A DNA stretch of 64,000 nt. Source: Bacteroidales bacterium (GTDB lineage: Bacteria > Bacteroidota > Bacteroidia > Bacteroidales > Paludibacteraceae). The position numbers were made by a program, and so were the translations under genes. Positions 17,708 to 26,345 of the stretch are shown here, one piece after another (position 1 is the first letter of the stretch; each line of letters opens with the position of its first letter). The notes below the pieces were generated by a model, which made no database searches, was not told the DNA's origin, and saw only the letters and a program-made list of their open reading frames with translations. Location of the stretch: assembly GCA_015061115.1 (NCBI GenBank), contig SUXE01000007.1:143457-207456 (forward strand), in the 5' to 3' direction.

Positions 17708-19437
17708 AGTTTGCCCTCCTCTGCACTTTGAACTTGTGAATCGTAAACTTCTCTATATTCCACTGATGATTTGTAAAGTTCATCGTGTGAACCATAGCAT
17801 AGCATCTTTCCGTCTTCAATCATCAGAATCTTGTTGGCATCTTTGATTGAACTGATTCTTTGTGCTATGATGATCTTTGTCATCTCTAGTTTGCCCAACG
17901 CCTTACGGATTTTTGATTCTGTGATCAAATCTACAGCGCTCAGACTGTCGTCTAGAATAAGGATGTCAGGCTCTGAAATCAACGTGCGTGCGATGCTTAT
18001 TCGTTGACGCTGACCTCCGGATATGTTTGTCGCGTCTTGCTCGATGATGTGGTTCAAACCATCTGGCAGAGACAAAACAAAATCTGCGATGTCTGCTTTT
18101 CTCAATGCTTCTATCATCTCTTCTTCCGTCGCATCCTCTTTGCCCATACGCATGTTGTCTGCGATTGTGCCTGAGAACAACACAGTGTTCTGCATCACCA
18201 TTCCGACACTCTCCTGCAAAGCTTTTCTGTCAATCTCACGGATATCTTTACCTCCGATTTTTATTGAACCTTCTGTCACGTCGTAGAAACGAGGAATCAG
18301 ATTCACCAGCGTCGACTTGCCTGAACCTGTACTGCCAAGGATCGCCAATGTCTCACCCTTGTTGATCTTGAATGAGATGTTAGAGATTTGGTTCTTGTTG
18401 GAACCTTCGTATTGGAAAGAGACATTGTCGAATTCCAAATCTCCTTCTTTTGGAACGTCCACTCCCGTCGACTGAAGGTCTAGCTCACATTCCGTCTCCA
18501 AAACTTCATTGATTCTCACCATAGAGGCTTCTGCCTGGGTGATCGACATTATCACTCGCTGTGCCATCATCAACGACATCAGGATCTGAGTCATATAGTT
18601 GGTGCATGCCATGATGTCGCCGACATTCAAACGCCCGTCAGCCACTTCGTATTCTCCAAACCATAGGACTCCGACTACTCCGAGATTCATGATGAACGAC
18701 ATGGCAGGCATCATTATAATTATGAGTTTGCTTACCTTCAGCGACGACGCTATGTAGTCTTCATTTGAAGCTTCGAATCTTTCTTTCTCTCCTGGTTCCC
18801 TTACGTATGCTTTGACGACGCGGATTCCAGAAAGCAATTCCTGCACCACTGTGTTGAACTTATCCATTTTCTGTTGCACAATGGTGAATAGAGGAAATGT
18901 CTTTTTCAATATATAGATAATAGTGAAAAGCAGGATTGGCAGGATGATGATAAGAATGTATGCCATCTTCAAGTCGAGCATGAACACCATCACAATGGCT
19001 CCGATAAACATGAATGGGGCACGGAAAAGCAGTCTCATAGATGCCTGTATCACGTTTTGCACTTGTGTCACATCGCTTGTGATACGTGTGATCAATGATC
19101 CTGTCTGTAGACGGTCGATATTGGAGAATGAGAATTTTTGTATGCGTGAGAACATGTTTGTACGCATGTCCGCACCAAACGCATACGATACTTTTCCTGC
19201 GGCATAGATGGAAAAAATACCTGCGCACACTCCTATAAGTGTGATGATAAGCATCTTGATTCCCAATGCGGTGATTATTTCAGACTCTCCGCCAATGACA
19301 CCTCGGTTTACAATCTCCGACATGATTTTAGGCTGGACAAGTTCAGCGACGACTTCGATGACCACACATAATGGAGCCATGAGTGTCAGCGTGAGATGTT
19401 TTCTTAGAAATTGTAATATTATCTTTATACTTTTCAT
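17704..19437 (-). CDS. ABC exporter half-transporter, subunit with degenerate catalytic residues
   Basis: This 577-residue partner of the downstream exporter subunit has six membrane helices in the first 320 residues or so. The ATPase domain shows Walker A GSTGSGKS near residue 370 and a canonical ISGGQ signature near 473. The Walker B is 'ILILDDS', with Asp where the catalytic Glu should be (near 495), and the switch His is replaced by Gln in 'IAQRISS' (near 527). By the known geometry of such dimers, this subunit's Walker A/B would pair with the partner's weak ISNGQ to make a degenerate site. Its ISGGQ completes the one active site. Confidence 0.9.
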   Translation of the reverse strand: MKSIKIILQFLRKHLTLTLMAPLCVVIEVVAELVQPKIMSEIVNRGVIGGESEIITALGIKMLIITLIGVCAGIFSIYAAGKVSYAFGADMRTNMFSRIQKFSFSNIDRLQTGSLITRITSDVTQVQNVIQASMRLLFRAPFMFIGAIVMVFMLDLKMAYILIIILPILLFTIIYILKKTFPLFTIVQQKMDKFNTVVQELLSGIRVVKAYVREPGEKERFEASNEDYIASSLKVSKLIIIMMPAMSFIMNLGVVGVLWFGEYEVADGRLNVGDIMACTNYMTQILMSLMMAQRVIMSITQAEASMVRINEVLETECELDLQSTGVDVPKEGDLEFDNVSFQYEGSNKNQISNISFKINKGETLAILGSTGSGKSTLVNLIPRFYDVTEGSIKIGGKDIREIDRKALQESVGMVMQNTVLFSGTIADNMRMGKEDATEEEMIEALRKADIADFVLSLPDGLNHIIEQDATNISGGQRQRISIARTLISEPDILILDDSLSAVDLITESKIRKALGKLEMTKIIIAQRISSIKDANKILMIEDGKMLCYGSHDELYKSSVEYREVYDSQVQSAEEGKL

Positions 19438-19499
19438 CTATTTTTTTTGTCTATCTGTTTTGTTTTGGTAGAGAATCTTCTATTCCACTAAAGAATGTA

Positions 19500-19521
19500 G
19501 GGCAGGTTTTTATGCCTGCCC
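19500..19521 (-). terminator. hairpin downstream of the ABC-exporter start / after the TPR gene
   Basis: GGGCAGG (19500-19506) pairs with CCTGCCC (19515-19521) around a T-rich loop. On the minus strand it follows the stop of the TPR-retropepsin gene by 20 bases, so it probably ends that transcript before the exporter operon begins. No long T run follows it. Confidence 0.45.
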
Positions 19522-19540
19522 GTATATATAATTGATTTCT

Positions 19541-21574
19541 TTAATAGTGTTCAATAAGTAAGATGTTTCGTTGGTTGTTGACGGAGATGTTGCCGAATTT
19601 GGCAATGTCATTTTTAGAAAGCTGAAGTTTGGCATTCTTGTCGTTGGTCACTTTCATTATTAGACCTTTGACTTTGATGCCTTCGATTTCCAACTCTCTG
19701 ATTGTCACAACAGTTGACTCTGTCAAATCTTTATATGGATCTTGACTCCATTCTTGAGTTTGGATGTATCCATATTTAGTTAAGAATAGAGCGTCAGCAA
19801 AACTGATGCTTCCTATTGTAGCGGCAGTGTCGAGCAGACATGAGATGTCAAGATTGTTGAGTTTGCATCCCAATGCAAATTTCTGCTGCTCACGTCTGAA
19901 TTTCACCTCTGTAGTAACCATAGCTTTTTGAGCATCTGATTTCTCAGCCTTTGTAAAGTTTGCTGACACACCACTTGCTTTCTTCCACTTTTCAACCAAA
20001 GCAATGTAAGAAGCTTTTGTTCTCAAACTGTCGAGGTTTGAGTCGGAATCCACTTGCGAGAAGTTGCGGTATCCAAGTTCAAAACTTTTTTCAAGGGAGG
20101 TTAAAGCGTTGGCAGTGTCGTTGATAGCCGCATAGAAGGAGGCGGCAGTGTAGTAGTTGTCTGCGTTTGGATAAGCTTTAAGTATCTCTTTTATAGATCT
20201 TTTGCCATCATTCTGCTTTCCGATATAAAGGTAGGCGAATGGCTTATGGTTTTCTGTTGCAGACGGTGCTGTTTCCAGTTTGATTACTCTTTCAAAATCT
20301 TTCTTTGATTTTTTGATTATACCTCTGCGATAATAGAGTGGGGCATAATTCGAATTGATCTGCATTCCCACTTCGTAGTCGGAAATCGCGTCTCCAGTCA
20401 TCTTACGCATCTCTTGTACTCTACCGCGCAGGTAGTAATACTCGTAGTTCATTGGGTCGAGCGACACTGCTTTGTTGGCGTAGACAAGAGCTTCGGTTGA
20501 TTCGTTTTGCAAAAGCAGGATTCTAGCGATACCTGCGTTTGCGGCAGCTGTCTCCTCTAACTCATTCGCCTCTTTATACATTGCAAGAGCAGTGTTGTAG
20601 TCTCCCTTTTGGAAATAACAGTCACCTTTCCCAGAAGATGTGATAGCGTATTTTTCGCCAAGAATGTTTTCTAGTTTATTATAGTCTTCAATTGCCGCCT
20701 CAAATTTTCCAATCTTATTGTCGACAGCTGCACGACATTGTAACCATAGTACAGTATTCTCGTCAGCTTTGATCTTTTGGTCGATTTTAGGCATTGAATA
20801 AGTTACGCATTTAGAAGCCGCATTACTTAGATCTGCAAGATACGGGTTGTAATCCTCGTTGCTTGAAGCCACGTATGAGATGTCGTCGAAAGCTCTTTCG
20901 TAATTTTGTAATCCGAGGTTAGCTTTGTATCGAAGCATGTAAGGTTCGATTTTCTCACCGTCGACGGCGATCGCTTGATCAAGTTTTGAGATGGCGTCTC
21001 TTTCTCTTTCGTTGTTGATGTAGTTTTTCGCCAATCCCATCAACGCATTGTAGTTTTTGCTGTCATAGCGAAGAGCTTTGGCAAAAGTTGTGTCGGAACC
21101 TTTGAAATCATTTCTTGATGCATAGATTTCTCCCATTTCGACGTAGATGTCAGCCAAAGTATTGTCAGCCAAAGCAGCTTTGTTCAACTCTTCCATAGCT
21201 GTCTCTGTGTGTCCCAAGGCACGGTAGCATTTAGCGCGTTGAAGAAGCAGGTCAGCCTGTTTGATTTTACTGCTTTTGGATAATTTCTTTACGATTTGGA
21301 ATTTTTTATCTAGTTGGATGGCAAGATCTATATCTTTCAATGCAAGGTCGTTTTCGCCGATTCCAAGTTCGGCTACCGAACGATAATAATATGCCTGAGG
21401 CTCCATCTCATGGTTGGATATATATGACGTCATCAGGTTGATAGCCGCAGTATAGTTTGATTTAGAAATCTCAGCAGCGGCGGTCGCCAAATCATCAGTT
21501 TTGGGTTTTGCATTGATAGTCGACGCAAAAGCAAAAAGCAATGCGGAATATGTAAATTTTTGTAGTGTCTTCAT
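19541..21574 (-). CDS. TPR-repeat protein with C-terminal retropepsin-like domain
   Basis: From the internal ATG at 21574 (preferred because it begins a proper signal peptide, MKTLQKFTYSALLFAFASTINA), the product has 677 residues. Tetratricopeptide repeats run from about residue 30 to 540, with units such as 'ADIYVEMGEIYASRNDFKGSD' type helices. The last 130 or so residues contain 'LGCKLNNLDISCLLDTAAT', with the DTA triad of retropepsin-like aspartic proteases. 'LEIEGIKVKGLIMKV' and 'NILLIEHY', typical of single-lobe membrane-side peptidases, follow. Active as a dimer if functional. It is likely periplasmic. The combination suggests TPR-guided protein recognition and cleavage, but the substrate is unknown. 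Confidence 0.7.
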   Translation of the reverse strand: MKTLQKFTYSALLFAFASTINAKPKTDDLATAAAEISKSNYTAAINLMTSYISNHEMEPQAYYYRSVAELGIGENDLALKDIDLAIQLDKKFQIVKKLSKSSKIKQADLLLQRAKCYRALGHTETAMEELNKAALADNTLADIYVEMGEIYASRNDFKGSDTTFAKALRYDSKNYNALMGLAKNYINNERERDAISKLDQAIAVDGEKIEPYMLRYKANLGLQNYERAFDDISYVASSNEDYNPYLADLSNAASKCVTYSMPKIDQKIKADENTVLWLQCRAAVDNKIGKFEAAIEDYNKLENILGEKYAITSSGKGDCYFQKGDYNTALAMYKEANELEETAAANAGIARILLLQNESTEALVYANKAVSLDPMNYEYYYLRGRVQEMRKMTGDAISDYEVGMQINSNYAPLYYRRGIIKKSKKDFERVIKLETAPSATENHKPFAYLYIGKQNDGKRSIKEILKAYPNADNYYTAASFYAAINDTANALTSLEKSFELGYRNFSQVDSDSNLDSLRTKASYIALVEKWKKASGVSANFTKAEKSDAQKAMVTTEVKFRREQQKFALGCKLNNLDISCLLDTAATIGSISFADALFLTKYGYIQTQEWSQDPYKDLTESTVVTIRELEIEGIKVKGLIMKVTNDKNAKLQLSKNDIAKFGNISVNNQRNILLIEHY

Positions 21575-21636
21575 AATATACCCGATATTAAGAATTAGTT
21601 TTTCAGACGCGATTCTTTGCGTCAACAGGTTGATTG

Positions 21637-22182
21637 CTATTGGATATCAATCAGTTTGTGTGTCTGCAGACTCATTCTCCATTGAGGATGTTTTAGAATA
21701 TAGTCTACTACTTCAGCAGTGTTTCCACATGAGAGTGGTTGCAGAAAACGGTGCTGGCTGTTGAAGTTTGTGAATTTTTCTACGAATGAAGGGCTTGTAA
21801 ACACAACTTTCAGTTCATTAGCTTTGTTGATAGCCAGTGGAGCCTCTTTAGGACTGCATGTTATCCAATCCACATTTTGTGGGATAGCATGGGTTCCGTT
21901 TGTTTCGATCTGCACGTAGTATCCTGCAGATTTCAGTTTGCCGACAAACTCCTCGTCGATCCACAATGAAGGTTCTCCTCCCGTCAACACAACATGCTTG
22001 GATTGGAAGGAGGAGATTCTTTGTAGTATCTCTTCGTCGGAAAGGAATTCACCGGATTCATGGATGGTGTCGCAAAAATCGCATTTCAGGTTGCATCCGG
22101 AAAAACGAATGAAGATTGCGGCGGTTCCTGTATGGAATCCCTCACCTTGAAGCGAATAGAAGATTTCGTTAATCTTCCTCAT
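21637..22182 (-). CDS. queE: 7-carboxy-7-deazaguanine synthase
   Basis: A 181-residue radical SAM enzyme of the QueE type, converting 6-carboxy-tetrahydropterin to 7-carboxy-7-deazaguanine in queuosine precursor (preQ0) synthesis. The cluster motif is Cys30-x3-Cys34-x2-Cys37 (SGCNLKCDFCDT), the short spacing usual for QueE. 'IFYSLQGEGFHTGT' at the N terminus and 'VVLTGGEPSL' near residue 70 bind the substrate and SAM. It is a little shorter than the roughly 210-residue E. coli protein. It lies 17 bp downstream of queD on the same strand. Confidence 0.92.
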   Translation of the reverse strand: MRKINEIFYSLQGEGFHTGTAAIFIRFSGCNLKCDFCDTIHESGEFLSDEEILQRISSFQSKHVVLTGGEPSLWIDEEFVGKLKSAGYYVQIETNGTHAIPQNVDWITCSPKEAPLAINKANELKVVFTSPSFVEKFTNFNSQHRFLQPLSCGNTAEVVDYILKHPQWRMSLQTHKLIDIQ

Positions 22183-22199
22183 AGTCGGAATATTGTGGA

Positions 22200-22532
22200 T
22201 TAGTCTTCCTCGTAGATTGCTGTATTGTTCTCGCTTTCAGTTACTTCTACTCTGAAAGCTGTAGGAATCTGGTCGCAGATCCACTTCGCGATATTTTCTG
22301 CTGTAGGGTTGAATGGCAACACATCATTTAGATAAGTGTGGTCTAAAGTACGGTGTAGCATACTCTTGATAGCGGTGAAATCCTCTACCATACCATTCTC
22401 GTTAAGCTCCTTGCTTCTGCAACTGATTGTGATGATCCAGTTGTGGCCATGAAGTTTGTTGCATTGGCTTTCATATGTTGTCTTCAGACTGTGAGCTGCA
22501 GATATTTCTATTCTTTTTCGTATTGTATACAT
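22200..22532 (-). CDS. queD: 6-carboxy-5,6,7,8-tetrahydropterin synthase
   Basis: Taken from the internal ATG at 22532, the product is 110 residues, the normal size for QueD/PTPS-like enzymes. A longer frame to 22622 adds a Lys/Phe-rich tail with no similarity to the family. Zinc ligands are His14 (SAAHSL), His28 and His30 (KLHGHNW), with catalytic Cys24 in 'ESQCNKLHGH'. The C-terminal 'PTAENIAKWI' and 'VEVTESENNTAIYEED' blocks are conserved in QueD. It makes the substrate of QueE from dihydroneopterin triphosphate. It is the first gene of a queD-queE pair; I see no preQ1 riboswitch upstream. Confidence 0.92.
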   Translation of the reverse strand: MYTIRKRIEISAAHSLKTTYESQCNKLHGHNWIITISCRSKELNENGMVEDFTAIKSMLHRTLDHTYLNDVLPFNPTAENIAKWICDQIPTAFRVEVTESENNTAIYEED

Positions 22533-22673
22533 AATTATATGATGTTTTTGATTTATGCAAATTTGCGAAAAAAAAATGATTTTTCTAACGGATTTGTTAG
22601 AAAAGAAACAATATTCCTCCATTTCTCTTTAGTAAATTATAAAGTACATATTCTTCGCTGTCTTCAATTATAT

Positions 22674-22681
22674 TATTTTTG
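22674..22681 (+). promoter_or_regulatory. -7 box upstream of the first YD-repeat gene
   Basis: TATTTTTG matches TAnnTTTG. It overlaps the first in-frame GTG, which therefore cannot be the start; translation must begin at the ATG 48 bases later. No clear -33 TTTG is present at the right distance. Confidence 0.45.
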
Positions 22682-22728
22682 TGGACAGGAAACGAATAAT
22701 TTTTTGTTGTGACAAAAAAAATAAGTTA

Positions 22729-23823
22729 ATGATAAACAAAGTTGCTATTATACTATCAGGTCTATTGACTGTTTTGTTTTTGACTTCGATTTCATTTGGC
22801 GAAAGCAAAGTCGAAAAGAAAAATGATTGGGAAAAATGTGAAATTAAAGGTGAGGTGAAGGAAAGAAGAGTTTATGAATATCGTTATTTTAATGATTCAA
22901 AGACAGAAGAATTTTTTTTAAGGAAGTTTGACAGAATTGGAAATTTAGTAGAAAAAGAGGAACGTTATTATGAAGATACAACTGCATATGTAAATAAATA
23001 TTATTATAGGTATGACGATAATAACAATTTGATAGAGGAACTTTTGTTCGATTCAAAGTTTGGTTCAGAAGAAAGAGTTATTTATGAATATGATGAAAAA
23101 GGACAGTGCGTTGAAAAACAGATGTTTAACTCAAAGGGAGAAAGTCGATATCGTTTTGTGAAAAAGTATGATGATAATGGAAATGTAATAGAAGAACTTT
23201 ATTACAATTGGAGTGATACCTTGTCTAATATTACATATCGCAAGTATGATGTGAAAGGAAACCTTCTTGATGATGGGAGAGGCACAATTTACAAGTATGA
23301 TGATAAAGGAAATGTAATAGAAATTTGTAATTTTGGTTATGAAGGAGATTTGTTGAAAAAAATAAATTATGAGTATGATAATAAAGGTATTTTGATAAAA
23401 GATTGTTGTTTTGATGCATTAAATGAAACTTATGATTCGATGAAGATTACATATAATGATAAAGGTCAGAAAATCGAGTCTGTAGTAAGTATTTATGGTG
23501 CTGATGGTAATTGGCTTTATACAAATAGATTAAAATTCAAATATGATAAAAAAGGGAGATTGGTTACGAAAAGATATAGCTTCAGTAGATCGGATCCTTC
23601 TTATACTTGGAAATATTATAAAGAGACTTTTAAATATGATAAAAATGGAAATAAAGTTGAACACCGTAGTTATGCTGCTGATGATGATAAGAAAATTGTA
23701 TATGAAGATGAAATAGAAATTTTTAAATATGATGATATAGGTAATTTGATTGAATATAAAATGAAATATGGCAAATATCTTAGTCATGAAGTACAATATG
23801 AATATGTGTATTATGATGAATAG
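22729..23823 (+). CDS. secreted YD-repeat (RHS-type repeat) protein without a toxin tip
   Basis: This 364-residue protein has an N-terminal signal peptide (INKVAIILSGLLTVLFLTSISF). About ten degenerate repeats of 24-30 residues follow, with the core Y-x-Y-D-x-x-G-N-x-(I/V/L)-E, for example 'YEYDEKGQCVEK', 'KKYDDNGNVIEELYY', 'YKYDDKGNVIE', 'FKYDKKGRLVTK' and 'FKYDDIGNLIEYK'. These match YD/RHS repeats, but there is no RHS core DPxG motif and no C-terminal toxin domain. It is very AT-rich. A shorter relative lies at 26346, on the other side of three barrel genes. Export to the periplasm or surface is likely; the role is unknown, with binding or adhesion a guess. Confidence 0.6.
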   Translation: MINKVAIILSGLLTVLFLTSISFGESKVEKKNDWEKCEIKGEVKERRVYEYRYFNDSKTEEFFLRKFDRIGNLVEKEERYYEDTTAYVNKYYYRYDDNNNLIEELLFDSKFGSEERVIYEYDEKGQCVEKQMFNSKGESRYRFVKKYDDNGNVIEELYYNWSDTLSNITYRKYDVKGNLLDDGRGTIYKYDDKGNVIEICNFGYEGDLLKKINYEYDNKGILIKDCCFDALNETYDSMKITYNDKGQKIESVVSIYGADGNWLYTNRLKFKYDKKGRLVTKRYSFSRSDPSYTWKYYKETFKYDKNGNKVEHRSYAADDDKKIVYEDEIEIFKYDDIGNLIEYKMKYGKYLSHEVQYEYVYYDE

Positions 23824-23928
23824 TGTCATTGCTTTGGAAGTGCGAAATATGGTCTTTATTTCACTTATGAATTTAGTAAACATAGAAAATAAGTTTGTTT
23901 AGAACATGATATTTTGTGTTTTTGTTGT

Positions 23929-23936
23929 TACTTTTG
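23929..23936 (+). promoter_or_regulatory. -7 box for the barrel gene cluster
   Basis: TACTTTTG fits TAnnTTTG and lies 41 bases before the ATG of the first barrel gene. The -33 element is not clear. Confidence 0.4.
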
Positions 23937-23976
23937 CTAATGAAATATTTACGATGTGACTAAAACTGTTTATGCT

Positions 23977-24693
23977 ATGAAAAAAATCTTTCTTTTGACT
24001 ATGATGCTATTAGCTTCATTGTCAATGTTTTCGCGAACCACTCCTGAAACAATTTATCTTAAATCAGGAAGTGTGATTAATGGAGAAATCATAGAGTATG
24101 TTCCGAACCAATCGATTAAGATTATTACATCAGACTATAGTGTATTTGTATGTAAACTAGAAGACGTAGACAAGGTTGTTCGAAACATAACTGCAAATTT
24201 AGAAAATCAACAATCGACAGCTTTTGTCACACCACAAAAAGGATATAGATTCTTTATTGCCGCAGATCAAATGACAGGGAATTTGACAGGCTTTAAGTTT
24301 ACAACAACTCATGGTGCTCAATTAAACAATAAAATATTTTTGGGCGGAGGTCTTGGTTTTTGTGTGGCCGAAGATGAGAAAAGTTGGGATACTTATTTGT
24401 CGATTCCTTTTTATGCCGATTTTCGTTATGATATTTTAGATAAAAAAATCACTCCATTTATAGGGGCTAGGGCTGGTGTCGCCTTTGCTATAGAAGGCAT
24501 AACTGGTTTTTATGGAAATTTATCCTTTGGTGGACGATTCAAAAGATTTTCAATTTCAATGGGCGTGGAGACATTGAAAGGATCGGATCTATACTATAAG
24601 TTCGATAATGATGACTATTATGGCACTTATGTTGAAATACCTGAACCATATCGAGCATTCTCTTTTGTGACAAGATTTGCGTTTGAGTTCTAA
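23977..24693 (+). CDS. outer-membrane barrel paralogue 1 with N-terminal 'YLKSGSVI' module
   Basis: Starts at the ATG before a signal peptide (MKKIFLLTMMLLASLSMFS); an earlier GTG adds seven residues with no function. The 238-residue protein has two parts. A short SH3-like beta module has 'IYLKSGSVINGEIIEYVPNQSIKI' and 'VFVCKLEDVDKVVR' at about residues 25-70. A barrel domain follows, with 'GAQLNNKIFLGGGLGFC', 'PFYADFRYDILDKKITPFIGARAG' and 'GFYGNLSFGGRF' as separate strands, ending in 'FVTRFAFEF' with a terminal Phe typical of outer-membrane proteins. It is the first of three tandem paralogues. Function unknown. Confidence 0.65.
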   Translation: MKKIFLLTMMLLASLSMFSRTTPETIYLKSGSVINGEIIEYVPNQSIKIITSDYSVFVCKLEDVDKVVRNITANLENQQSTAFVTPQKGYRFFIAADQMTGNLTGFKFTTTHGAQLNNKIFLGGGLGFCVAEDEKSWDTYLSIPFYADFRYDILDKKITPFIGARAGVAFAIEGITGFYGNLSFGGRFKRFSISMGVETLKGSDLYYKFDNDDYYGTYVEIPEPYRAFSFVTRFAFEF

Positions 24694-24709
24694 ACAAAAT
24701 TATTACACA

Positions 24710-25423
24710 ATGAAAAAAATACTGCTTTGTGCTTTGATGTTTTTTTTGCAGATTTCTGCATTTTCTCAAGTCAATAGAGAAACTGTTTACTTGAAGAATG
24801 GAAATGTGCTCAAGGGTGATGTCGTTGGTTTTGTGCCAAAACAATCGGTTACGATAGCTGCGGTTGATGGTGATACTTTTGTTTGCAATTTGACAGAAAT
24901 AGAAAAGATCACGAGAGATCACGGTTATATTGCTGGAAATAATGAGTCGTCATCTGGTTACTCTTATCATGAAAAGGGTTACAAATTCGTATTTTCTTTT
25001 GATATCATGTTAGGAGAAATGTCGGGTATGAAATGGACTACAATTCATGGATCACAATTAAATGAAAGAATTTATTTAGGATTGGGTTTAGGTTTATGTA
25101 TAGCAAATGATTACGACATTCATTTGTCTGTGCCTGTGTTTGCTGATTTCCGTTTTGATTTTCTTAAAAAAAGAATAACTCCATATATAGAAACGAGGGC
25201 AGGTTACGACTTTGCTTTTGAAGGATGTCCTGGCTTTTATGGAGATTTCGCCTTTGGCTGTCGAATCAAACGTTTTTCTGTTTCAACAGGAATTGAAACT
25301 TTACGTAGAGAAAATAATGATGGCATATATTACTATAATGGATATAATGATTATGGATATGAGGAAAGCCATCTTGAATTTCAATCATTTAATTTCGTGA
25401 TTAGATTCTCGTTGGAGTTCTAA
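24710..25423 (+). CDS. outer-membrane barrel paralogue 2
   Basis: This 237-residue relative of the preceding gene begins 16 bp after its stop, so the two are probably on one mRNA. It has signal peptide 'MKKILLCALMFFLQISAFS', the module 'VYLKNGNVLKGDVVGFVPKQSVTI' and 'TFVCNLTEIEKITRD', then barrel strands 'GSQLNERIYLGLGLGLC', 'VFADFRFDFLKKRITPYIETRAG' and 'GFYGDFAFGCRIKRF'. The end 'NFVIRFSLEF' keeps the terminal aromatic residue. An insertion of Tyr/Asn/Gly-rich sequence ('YYNGYNDYGYEE') precedes the last strand, at the same place as variable sequence in the other two copies; it may be a surface loop. Confidence 0.65.
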   Translation: MKKILLCALMFFLQISAFSQVNRETVYLKNGNVLKGDVVGFVPKQSVTIAAVDGDTFVCNLTEIEKITRDHGYIAGNNESSSGYSYHEKGYKFVFSFDIMLGEMSGMKWTTIHGSQLNERIYLGLGLGLCIANDYDIHLSVPVFADFRFDFLKKRITPYIETRAGYDFAFEGCPGFYGDFAFGCRIKRFSVSTGIETLRRENNDGIYYYNGYNDYGYEESHLEFQSFNFVIRFSLEF

Positions 25424-25548
25424 GTCCATTGGATCTTATTCTGATAAAATTAATAGTTGATTTTAGTCGTTTGATTATTAGATGAAATGCTTTCGCTTAT
25501 GATTTTGCGATAAATATTTATGTTGGGTTAAAAACTTTTAGATTTAAA

Positions 25549-26295
25549 ATGAAGAAAATATTGATGTTGGCTGTTATGTTGATTGCCTCAATATCAGCAT
25601 TCTCACAGAGTTTTCGTGAGTCGGTTTACCTGAAAAATGGAAGTGTTATAAAAGGAGATATTGTTGAACTCCTACCTGATTCGTTGGTTAAGATTGAGGT
25701 TGCAGACGGAAGTGTTTATGCTTTTGATTACAAAGAAATCGAGAGAATCATTAGAGATAGTAAAGATGCGGTAGCATCAAAAAATGTTGATACACATGAT
25801 TCTATTAGTGATTTCAGTCTAAAAAAAGGTTCTAGATTATTTGCTTCTGCTGAATTGATGTTTGGTGAAATGCCTGGTGCCAGATTTTCAGCAACTTATG
25901 GAGCCCAACTGAATAATAAGTTTTTCTTGGGTGGAGGAACGGGATTTTGTATCGCTGCAGATTGGTATAGTGATCATTATTCGATTCCTGTGTTTGCTGA
26001 TTTACGTGTGGATTTTTTAGAAAAGAAAATCTCGCCATTCATGGAATTAAGAGCTGGAGTTGACATTGCTATTAAAGGTGCTAGTGGTTTTTATGGAGAT
26101 CTTTCATTTGGGTGTAGATTAAAAAGATTCTCAGTTTCTGCAGGAGTGGAATCATTGAAAGGACTGGATTATGATTTTCCGTATTATAATGCTGGAAGAA
26201 GAGAACGTGTTTATTATGGCAATTTCGACGAGTCTGCTGAGCCATATGGCTATCGTGCATTCAACTTTGTGACGAGATTTTCGTTTGAATTCTAA
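25549..26295 (+). CDS. outer-membrane barrel paralogue 3
   Basis: 248 residues with signal peptide (MKKILMLAVMLIASISAFS). The N-terminal module is 'VYLKNGSVIKGDIVELLPDSLVKI' followed by 'VYAFDYKEIERIIRD', and the barrel strands match the two upstream copies ('GAQLNNKFFLGGGTGFC', 'VFADLRVDFLEKKISPFMELRAG', 'GFYGDLSFGCRLKRF'). It ends 'FNFVTRFSFEF'. A 125-bp gap separates it from copy 2, longer than between copies 1 and 2, so it may have its own promoter; none fits the consensus well. The variable Tyr/Gly/Arg-rich loop before the last strand is again different. Confidence 0.65.
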   Translation: MKKILMLAVMLIASISAFSQSFRESVYLKNGSVIKGDIVELLPDSLVKIEVADGSVYAFDYKEIERIIRDSKDAVASKNVDTHDSISDFSLKKGSRLFASAELMFGEMPGARFSATYGAQLNNKFFLGGGTGFCIAADWYSDHYSIPVFADLRVDFLEKKISPFMELRAGVDIAIKGASGFYGDLSFGCRLKRFSVSAGVESLKGLDYDFPYYNAGRRERVYYGNFDESAEPYGYRAFNFVTRFSFEF

Positions 26296-26345
26296 GTATG
26301 TGATGCACCATGTTTTATTAATTGTCGATCTGTTGATGTGATCTA

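Noticed and set aside
17295..17846. A 183-codon frame on the plus strand over the exporter genes
   Set aside because: It overlaps two well-supported ABC genes in antisense and has no family features.
22533..22622. N-terminal extension of queD
   Set aside because: The extra 30 residues are Lys/Phe-rich and not part of the family; the internal ATG gives the normal QueD length.
22533..22728. Possible preQ1 riboswitch before queD
   Set aside because: No paired region with the expected H-type pseudoknot and A-rich tail could be traced by eye; a covariance-model search would settle it.
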